In this document: one piece after another, positions 6,881-11,140 of the stretch
Numbering within the stretch: position 1 is the first letter of the stretch
Layout of the letters: each line of letters opens with the position of its first letter
Assembly (NCBI GenBank): GCA_038062295.1
Contig: JBBTXL010000060.1
Location: 1 to 14,197, forward strand
DNA: 14,197 nucleotides
Direction: 5' to 3'
Source of the DNA: JBBTXL01 sp038062295
GTDB taxonomy: Bacteria > Patescibacteriota > Minisyncoccia > GWC2-36-17 > WO2-46-25
The notes under the pieces: generated by a model
What the model saw: only the letters and a program-made list of their open reading frames with translations
What the model was told of the DNA's origin: nothing
Databases searched by the model: none
Made by a program: the position numbers and the translations under genes

Positions 6881-7558
6881 ATGGTGAGTGATTTGAACAG
6901 CAATGCGGAGACGAAGACAGCCGAAGGCAGCAGAGAGATGAACAGAGTTCCGGTGTGCCCCGTATGCCTGGAAATCAGGCCGACGGAGGGTTTCACATTT
7001 CTGCCCATGCAATGCGGGCACGAGGGAGATGTTAAGGCGCTACCCGCGGTCTTTAAGGAGGGAGACAAATACATCTGCGGCAACTGCGACCTCAACCGAC
7101 CGGGTAATTGGGAGGATAGACTCAGACCGTTGGGAGGCAAAGAAGGAATCATTCTCCACATGAAGGAACACCAGGAGGCAAACAACATACGTGCTCACGG
7201 CGCCATTGTGAAAGAAGAAACATATGCCACTGAGTTTGGACACGGGATTTACAGCTCGGTAGGAATGGCCACCGAAAGAACGTGGGGACTTGCCGGAAGG
7301 TTCTGCACAGACAAAATAAGAGCCAGCGAAGAAAATTCGTCCAAAGGTAGATTTCTCAGCGTGTGGGGAGCACTGGTTTACGAGAGCAGTACCATGCTGG
7401 AACAGCTTGCCGCCGAGAGAGCCGAAACGCTTCAGAAAATAGAAGCCCTTGAAAGAGATATCGTGCTCCCGCTTTCTCCCCTCGGCAGAGAAATGGTTAA
7501 CGATGCCCTTGATAAGTTCCGCAAAAGAGTGGCCGCAATTCAGAGGGCTTTGTCATAA
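6881..7558 (+). CDS. Unknown protein with N-terminal zinc-binding Cys/His cluster
   Basis: A protein of up to 225 aa that I do not recognise. Residues 26-69 hold a probable zinc site: C26-P-V-C29, C45-G-H47 and C66-G-N-C69. The middle is mixed, and residues ~170-225 are helical and Leu/Glu/Arg-rich ('LEQLAAERAETLQKIEALERD'), probably a coiled coil. There is no signal peptide or membrane segment, so it is likely cytosolic. The start is uncertain. ATG 6881 touches the Shine-Dalgarno AGAAAGGA with no gap, so GTG 6884, or better TTG 6893 (spacing like that of the next gene), may be used. It is the first of three unknown genes behind near-identical leaders, and a strong terminator ends it. A nucleic-acid-binding or regulatory role is only a guess. 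Confidence 0.7.
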   Translation: MVSDLNSNAETKTAEGSREMNRVPVCPVCLEIRPTEGFTFLPMQCGHEGDVKALPAVFKEGDKYICGNCDLNRPGNWEDRLRPLGGKEGIILHMKEHQEANNIRAHGAIVKEETYATEFGHGIYSSVGMATERTWGLAGRFCTDKIRASEENSSKGRFLSVWGALVYESSTMLEQLAAERAETLQKIEALERDIVLPLSPLGREMVNDALDKFRKRVAAIQRALS

Positions 7559-7591
7559 TTGCTTTCTGTCGCCCGCTCTTTACAACAATCA

Positions 7592-7635
7592 GCCCGTTAC
7601 GTGTCCTCGGACATGTAGCGGGCCTTTTCTTTTTA
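7592..7635 (+). terminator. Strong intrinsic terminator after the Cys-cluster gene
   Basis: GCCCGTTACGTGTCC (7592-7606) pairs fully, with two G-U pairs, with GGACATGTAGCGGGC (7609-7623), followed by CTTTTCTTTTT. It isolates copy A from copy B, so each leader module probably starts its own transcript. Confidence 0.85.
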
Positions 7636-7638
7636 TCC

Positions 7639-7730
7639 TTGACTTCTAGTAAAAAATGATGTAAGGAAGAGGTATAAGTATCGAATGAGAAGTTGCTGTT
7701 TGACAATGGAATAAAGCATATAAAGAAAGG
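7639..7730 (+). promoter_or_regulatory. Leader module, copy B
   Basis: TTGACT (7639-7644) lies directly after the preceding terminator, then TGATGTAAGGAAGAGGT in the place of copy A's -10 region (a weaker -10, TAAGGA, at 17-bp spacing). A conserved AATGAG lies at 7684. The core, 7690-7715, differs from copy A at one base (GTTG for GTGG), and AGAAAGGA follows at 7724-7731. Between ATGAG and the core it is exactly 12 nt shorter than copy A. The short ORF 7685-7714 (MRSCCLTME) therefore stays in the same frame as its copy A counterpart. Confidence 0.7.
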
Positions 7731-7743
7731 ATGGGTGTATATT

Positions 7744-7965
7744 ATGAGTATTAAGCGAAGGCTCAAAGCGCTCCAAAAAGAATGCGCCAAGACAAGTCAG
7801 GGTCATTCTTTCACACATGTTCATTCTTGGCCTGACCCATACGACACGGGGAACTCTGGAAATGATCGCTCTCTCTATAGCTGTATAGAATGCAAATATG
7901 AAGTGCTGATTTTAGGAAACGACAGCAGGCAAAAGCTTGAAAAACATCACCACTCGTTCAAATAA
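7744..7965 (+). CDS. Small unknown protein (73 aa), second leader-module gene
   Basis: It starts at ATG 7744, 12 nt after AGAAAGGA; an open frame to 7693 only translates the leader. The protein is basic at the N-terminus ('MSIKRRLKALQKECAK') and His-rich ('GHSFTHVHSWPDPYD' and 'KLEKHHHSFK'). It has one C-x-x-C ('YSCIECKYEV'), a layout that could bind a metal. I do not recognise the family. Two nucleotides after its stop comes the third leader core, so it is probably cotranscribed with the next gene. A 7-codon ORF (7731-7754, MGVYYEY) overlaps the start and could influence its translation. Confidence 0.6.
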   Translation: MSIKRRLKALQKECAKTSQGHSFTHVHSWPDPYDTGNSGNDRSLYSCIECKYEVLILGNDSRQKLEKHHHSFK

Positions 7966-7966
7966 A

Positions 7967-7992
7967 AAGTGGCTGTTTGACAACGGAATAAA
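7967..7992 (+). promoter_or_regulatory. Leader core, copy C (intergenic)
   Basis: The 26-nt core AAGTGGCTGTTTGACAA / CGGAATAAA recurs with one substitution (T to C) relative to copy A. It lies immediately after the stop of the 73-aa gene and 25 nt before the next start. The upstream TTGACT promoter part is absent here, and no in-frame ATG precedes the core. The core itself, rather than the promoter or an encoded peptide, is therefore the shared unit. Confidence 0.7.
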
Positions 7993-8017
7993 CTTGGAAG
8001 AAAAGGGAGGAGGAAAG

Positions 8018-8296
8018 ATGTCTAATCCACAATTGGATGCAGTGTTTGAAATTCAGCGGCAGAAATTCACGGAGCTGAACAAAGTAGCCGACGAGGAAGA
8101 TCGGTTGAGCAAGGTATGCTATGTACTCGCGCGCACGCCTTTTACTGAATTCAACTGGCGGTGGAAAGAACAAATGTTTGATAGGTACGAAAGCGCGAAA
8201 AAACGGACCCATCAAGCATTCGATGCGTTGGCGGCGGTAGAGGCAGACATTGTCCGATTGCTTACAGAGAGCGGCGGACAAGAAAGAACGAACTAA
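8018..8296 (+). CDS. Small unknown helical protein (92 aa), third leader-module gene
   Basis: It starts at ATG 8018 behind a strong Shine-Dalgarno (GGGAGGAGG, 8003-8013 region). The 92-aa product is predicted almost wholly helical and charged ('FEIQRQKFTELNKVADEEDRL', then 'KEQMFDRYESAKKRTHQAF' and 'DALAAVEADIVRLL'), with no cysteines, signal peptide or membrane segment. It may form a coiled-coil dimer or bind a partner protein. I do not recognise it. It probably shares a transcript with the 73-aa gene and ends before the terminator at 8384. A start further upstream would only read through the leader core. Confidence 0.6.
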   Translation: MSNPQLDAVFEIQRQKFTELNKVADEEDRLSKVCYVLARTPFTEFNWRWKEQMFDRYESAKKRTHQAFDALAAVEADIVRLLTESGGQERTN

Positions 8297-8383
8297 CCAT
8301 CGCGCAGCGGATGCGCACCTATGTCCAGGAGATGCAACAAAGAAAGGATAATTCATACATCAGTTACCCTTGGCACGTAAATG

Positions 8384-8418
8384 GGCCGGATGGAAACAAC
8401 CATCCGGCCATTTTTATT
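8384..8418 (+). terminator. Intrinsic terminator closing the three-gene accessory block
   Basis: GGCCGGATGG (8384-8393), loop AAACAA, CCATCCGGCC (8400-8409), then ATTTTTATT. It has a perfect 10-bp GC-rich stem. Confidence 0.85.
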
Positions 8419-8441
8419 ACTCACTATCTTCCGAATGAATA

Positions 8442-8450
8442 TGATATAAT
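8442..8450 (+). promoter_or_regulatory. Extended -10 promoter giving a probably leaderless mRNA
   Basis: TGATATAAT is a perfect extended -10 box (TGN-TATAAT). It ends only 6 nt before ATG 8457, so transcription should begin at or next to the start codon. No good -35 box and no Shine-Dalgarno sequence are present. Confidence 0.65.
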
Positions 8451-8456
8451 GCGTTC

Positions 8457-9461
8457 ATGGTAACCTTGAGAAAGTTTTCCATGTGGAGCATTGCGGCGGC
8501 TCTGTTCATGCCGCTGTTTGCGTCTGCGCACGTGAAATGGTTTGTGGATGTTGCGCACACTGCCCCGATTCGATCCTACAGTATTACGGATGGTCCGGTG
8601 CTCGCATGGATTGCGATAGCCGTGGTGATAGTGGGTATCGCTATACTGCTTGAGAAAAAACTTCCGTCATTGCGCAGCTTTTCTCATCCGTTCTTTGACT
8701 ATATCGATCCGGCGGTCATCTCACTGTTCAGCATCATCATCGGGTTCGGGCTTGTCGTATTTTCGTGGGAGGGATATGGTTTTGCGCCAAATCTCATTTC
8801 CACGACCATCTTGGGAGAGCTTATGTTGGCATTTCAGGCAACCATTGGCTTTGCTCTCGTGCTTGGAGTATTCGTGAAGCTTGCTTCGGTCGGCTTGCTT
8901 GCGCTTTTTTTTACGGCCATGCTCCATTTCGGGTTTGGGGAGTTGAGCGACGCCTTTGAGGTTGTTGGCATCGCACTGATACTGCTGTTGTTCGGGAGGC
9001 CGCACTGGACGCTGTTTGACGCGGCGCGTCTTCATGCGCTTGCGGAACGCTATCGTGACTATGCGGTTCCGCTGTTGCGCGTATTTACCGGCGTGAACCT
9101 TGTTATTCTTGGTTTTTCCGAAAAAATATTACACCCGGAGCTTGGGATGGCATTTCTTGCCGAGTATCATTGGAACTTCATGCAGATGCTCGGGTTTGAA
9201 AACTTTACCGATTATTGGTTCGTGCTGTCTGCCGGAACGGTGGAAGCGTTGTTTGGAGTGATGTTCATCCTCGGTTTAGTGACGCGCCTTACCGCCGTTT
9301 TTCTATTACCATTTTTCTTTGCTACGCTGATATTGATGGGTCCGGTGGAACTTTTTGCGCATATCTTGCACTTTGCCATTTTGCTGACACTCCTGGTCTT
9401 TGGCTCCGGCAGGAGACTCAAATTTATCAGAACACGACTTGACAATACCTCCATCGTTTGA
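8457..9461 (+). CDS. DoxX-like polytopic membrane protein with post-signal N-terminal His
   Basis: A 334-aa membrane protein. Residues 1-24 form a signal peptide ending in 'FASA', which on cleavage leaves a mature N-terminus 'HVKWFVDVA'. About eight to nine membrane helices follow (~48-65, 86-105, 115-136, 139-157, 162-180, 205-223, 255-275, 280-300, 304-322). The second half ('VFTGVNLVILGFSEKILHPE...', then 'GTVEALFGVMFILGLVTRL') resembles the DoxX/DoxD superfamily of small quinone- or redox-linked membrane proteins. The function is unknown; a redox or metal role is inference. It is monocistronic, between a terminator upstream (8384) and one downstream (9574), and is probably translated from a leaderless mRNA. 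Confidence 0.7.
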   Translation: MVTLRKFSMWSIAAALFMPLFASAHVKWFVDVAHTAPIRSYSITDGPVLAWIAIAVVIVGIAILLEKKLPSLRSFSHPFFDYIDPAVISLFSIIIGFGLVVFSWEGYGFAPNLISTTILGELMLAFQATIGFALVLGVFVKLASVGLLALFFTAMLHFGFGELSDAFEVVGIALILLLFGRPHWTLFDAARLHALAERYRDYAVPLLRVFTGVNLVILGFSEKILHPELGMAFLAEYHWNFMQMLGFENFTDYWFVLSAGTVEALFGVMFILGLVTRLTAVFLLPFFFATLILMGPVELFAHILHFAILLTLLVFGSGRRLKFIRTRLDNTSIV

Positions 9462-9573
9462 TACCCTGGCGTTATGACTAACGTATCCGCACAGCGTATC
9501 CTTTTTGGGGTCCTGCTCCTCGGCTTTCATCGCGGAAAGTTAGGTTTAAGTTCATAAGATTTACAAGAATTTA

Positions 9574-9612
9574 AAAACCAGCTTTCCGTAACGGGAAAGC
9601 TGGTTTTGTTTT
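9574..9612 (+). terminator. Intrinsic terminator of the DoxX-like gene
   Basis: AAAACCAGCTTTCC (9574-9587), short loop, GGAAAGCTGGTTTT (9594-9607), then GTTTT. It lies about 110 nt after the stop codon. The stretch between (9462-9573) holds nothing I can support beyond a 27-codon ORF. Confidence 0.8.
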
Positions 9613-9616
9613 GAGA

Positions 9617-9686
9617 GGCCCGCCCCCACACTTACTTTTGAGTCCAGTGCGACGGTATTCTTCCGAAAGTAAGTGTGGGGGCCCGC
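9617..9686. repeat. Stem-loop with 16-bp arms bounded by a GGCCCGC direct repeat
   Basis: The arms are CCCCCACACTTACTTT (9623-9638) and AAAGTAAGTGTGGGGG (9666-9681), a perfect match around a 27-nt loop. The 7-mer GGCCCGC stands at both ends (9617-9623 and 9680-9686). This looks like a small inverted-repeat element with a target-site duplication, inserted at the 5' end of the tRNA-like sequence that follows, or like an extra arm of that RNA. No T tract follows, so it is not a terminator. Confidence 0.6.
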
Positions 9687-9745
9687 AAGCTCTAGGGAGC
9701 GCTCCGTAACAACGGAGAGGTCGCCGTTCAATTCGGCTCGGGCCA
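9680..9745 (+). other. tRNA-like cloverleaf with shortened arms (tRNA relic or tRNA-like RNA)
   Basis: The acceptor is GGCCCG (9680-9685) with CGGGCC (9739-9744), then A9745. The D arm is GCTC-TAGG-GAGC (9689-9700). The anticodon arm is CTCCG-TAACAA-CGGAG (9702-9717). The variable loop is AGGTC. The T arm is GCCG-TTCAATT-CGGC (9723-9737). The order and the T-loop and variable-loop sequences are those of a tRNA, but the D loop has only 4 nt with no GG pair, the anticodon loop 6 nt and the T stem 4 bp. No amino acid can be assigned. It lies in the leader of the zinc-ribbon genes. It is either a decayed tRNA or a selected tRNA-like structure. Confidence 0.5.
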
Positions 9746-9787
9746 TCATCTGCAATTTAACAATTTCATCATACCAAGGAGGATGGC

Positions 9788-9991
9788 ATGGAGAATAGTG
9801 ATTCACAAAACACAGGAAGATGTGTGAGCTGTGGCACGCAAGAGATCGACGGTAGTTCAAATGTGTGTAAGAAATGCCGAGGCCTTTTTGACCGCCTGGT
9901 GGCAAGAAACGGTTTTGCCTTTGCCATGGGCATTATGCCGGGCATTAAATTCGGGAAGGAGGATACAGGTGAAAAAATCGCTCCTTACTAA
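9788..9991 (+). CDS. Small zinc-ribbon protein (67 aa)
   Basis: The start ATG 9788 follows the strong site AAGGAGG (9776-9782) with 5 nt spacing. The 67-aa product carries C-V-S-C ('RCVSCGTQE') and C-K-K-C ('NVCKKCRGLF') about 15 residues apart, a classic four-cysteine zinc ribbon or knuckle. A helical segment follows ('LFDRLVARNGFAFAMGIMPG'). The family is not recognised; such proteins often bind nucleic acid or act as adaptors. Its 3' end overlaps the next tiny zinc-ribbon gene by 23 nt in another frame, so the two are a translational unit. Its leader contains the tRNA-like element. Confidence 0.65.
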   Translation: MENSDSQNTGRCVSCGTQEIDGSSNVCKKCRGLFDRLVARNGFAFAMGIMPGIKFGKEDTGEKIAPY

Positions 9992-10115
9992 GGGAAAACC
10001 CACACGGCAAAAAATTGTCTACTGTCCGCAATGTTGCAAAATATCCGACAATGGGAAAGAAGGCGAACCGTGCCGCAATGAAGGCTGTTTCGGTGTCCTT
10101 ATAATTGCAAAGTGA
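9969..10115 (+). CDS. Tiny zinc-ribbon protein (48 aa), GTG start
   Basis: The start is GTG 9969, set by a near-ideal AAGGAGG (9956-9962) 6 nt upstream that lies inside the preceding gene. An open frame back to 9831 has no such site. The product is 48 aa: a basic N-terminus ('MKKSLLTKGKPTRQKIVY') then C-P-Q-C-C and C-R-N-E-G-C, again a four-cysteine metal site. The family is unknown. It is cotranscribed with the 67-aa gene and ends just before a terminator. Its own strong ribosome binding site inside another gene argues that it is really translated. Confidence 0.65.
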   Translation: MKKSLLTKGKPTRQKIVYCPQCCKISDNGKEGEPCRNEGCFGVLIIAK

Positions 10116-10121
10116 TAGTAT

Positions 10122-10170
10122 AACCCCCATTTCCCCACATGTTGGAAATGGGGGTTTACTTTTCTTTTTT
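10122..10170 (+). terminator. Intrinsic terminator after the zinc-ribbon pair
   Basis: AACCCCCATTTCC (10122-10134), loop CCACATGTT, GGAAATGGGGGTT (10144-10156), then TACTTTTCTTTTTT. It has a perfect 13-bp stem. Confidence 0.85.
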
Positions 10171-10178
10171 GTTATGAT
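10170..10178 (+). promoter_or_regulatory. Extended -10 promoter of rplU
   Basis: TGTTATGAT (TGN-TATGAT) ends 12 nt before the rplU ATG, predicting an mRNA leader of only about 5-6 nt. No Shine-Dalgarno sequence is present; the gap is a T-rich stretch shared with the upstream terminator's tail. Confidence 0.5.
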
Positions 10179-10190
10179 AAACTCTTTTTT

Positions 10191-10505
10191 ATGTTCAGCG
10201 TTATTGAAACCGGCGGCAAGCAATACTTTGCGGCTGTCGGCAAAAAAATAAAGGTGGAAAAGCTGCCAGGCGCGGTGGGGGATATGGTCGTATTCGACCG
10301 GGTTCTCCTGACCGCATCATCGGACGATGACGCGGAGTTCGGTGTCCCGTATATTGCAAAAACAAAAGTACAGGGAGAGATCATCGAACAGGGCAAGGCG
10401 GAAAAGGTTATTGTTTTTAGATATAAAGCGAAGAAACGCCAACACACAAAAAAGGGCCATCGGCAGCCCTATACCGAAGTGAAGATCACGGATATTAAAG
10501 CATAA
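10191..10505 (+). CDS. rplU: 50S ribosomal protein bL21
   Basis: A 104-aa protein of the usual bL21 length. It begins 'MFSVIETGGKQYFAAVGKKI', the family's N-terminal GGKQY signature, and has the C-terminal block 'KVIVFRYKAKKRQHTKKGH' followed by 'RQPYTEVKI'. It binds 23S rRNA early in large-subunit assembly. Its frequent partner rpmA (bL27) is not next to it; instead it converges on recR, and the two share a bidirectional terminator. Expression seems to start from a promoter whose -10 lies almost on the start codon. High confidence. Confidence 0.96.
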   Translation: MFSVIETGGKQYFAAVGKKIKVEKLPGAVGDMVVFDRVLLTASSDDDAEFGVPYIAKTKVQGEIIEQGKAEKVIVFRYKAKKRQHTKKGHRQPYTEVKITDIKA

Positions 10506-10527
10506 AACCCCTCACGCGAGGGGTTTT
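10504..10527. terminator. Bidirectional terminator between rplU and recR
   Basis: AAAACCCCTC-ACGC-GAGGGGTTTT is a perfect 10-bp stem with T runs in both directions. It overlaps the recR stop codon (10512-10514 on the minus strand), so the recR coding end is part of the hairpin. Confidence 0.85.
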
Positions 10528-11138
10528 CTGTTGGCAACGGCGTCTTTGATGGTTTGTTGGTCGGCGTATTCAAGTTCCGCGCCCGACGCAAGTCCCCGTC
10601 CGAGGCGCGTGATGCGTACCGAGAGCGGCCGCATCAGTTTTTCAAGATACAGTGACAACGCGTCGCCCTCTACTGTTGCATTTGTGGCGAGTATGACTTC
10701 CATGATCTCGCGTTTTTTGGGCGGAATTTGACGTACGATGAACGCGATCCTTTCCAGAAGTTTCCGGATGGCCTGCGGCGTTGTTTTGGCAAGCAGGTCT
10801 GAATCGTGGCCGATAACATGATAAATGCCGCGGAACGCGCCGGTTTTTTCTATCGGGTCAATGTCGGTTTCCTGTTCCACGACACAGATGGTCGTTTTGA
10901 TGCGTTTCGGGTCGGCGCATATCGAGCATGTTTTTTGCGGCGCGCTTGCGGGCTCGAAACTGCGCGCACACAGCGGGCATGTCCGCACGCGTTTACCGAG
11001 CGCGGCGACAGATGCGATAAGGTGCTGCCGTTCGGGCGCAGGCATGCGGATAAGGTAAAACACGATACGCTGCGCCTGGCGAGGTCCGATGCCGGGGAAC
11101 CGTGCTATCGTTTCTATAAGATCATGGATGAGTTTCAT
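10512..11138 (-). CDS. recR: Recombination mediator protein RecR
   Basis: A 208-aa protein of normal RecR length. It has a helix-hairpin-helix 'FPGIGPRQAQRI' (~14-25), a four-cysteine zinc finger (C54-P-L-C57, C71-S-I-C74), and a Toprim domain starting 'ICVVEQETDI' with 'IMEVILATNATVEGDAL'. The C-terminus has 'RITRLGRGLASGAELEYAD'. With RecO or RecF it loads RecA at single-strand gaps. The loop after 'YHVIG' reads 'HDSDLLAKTTP' in place of the usual GG-x-(I/L)SP-x-x-G-(I/T)-x-P stretch, a local divergence. Its ATG lies 2 nt after the dnaB stop, so the two form a replication/repair operon on the minus strand. Confidence 0.93.
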   Translation of the reverse strand: MKLIHDLIETIARFPGIGPRQAQRIVFYLIRMPAPERQHLIASVAALGKRVRTCPLCARSFEPASAPQKTCSICADPKRIKTTICVVEQETDIDPIEKTGAFRGIYHVIGHDSDLLAKTTPQAIRKLLERIAFIVRQIPPKKREIMEVILATNATVEGDALSLYLEKLMRPLSVRITRLGRGLASGAELEYADQQTIKDAVANRKPLA

Positions 11139-11140
11139 CG

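Noticed and set aside
7693..7743. Upstream TTG start for the 73-aa protein
   Set aside because: The extra residues only translate the leader core and the Shine-Dalgarno sequence, so ATG 7744 is preferred.
8311..8463. 50-codon ORF after the 92-aa gene
   Set aside because: It runs straight through the terminator at 8384-8418 into the next gene's start and has no ribosome binding site.
9474..9557. 27-codon ORF with a hydrophobic stretch (MTNVSAQRILFGVLLLGFHR...)
   Set aside because: No Shine-Dalgarno, too short to judge and no second line of evidence. It might be a small membrane peptide but is not supported.
9623..9681. Stem-loop as an intrinsic terminator
   Set aside because: No T tract follows on either strand, and a proper terminator (9574-9612) already ends the upstream gene.
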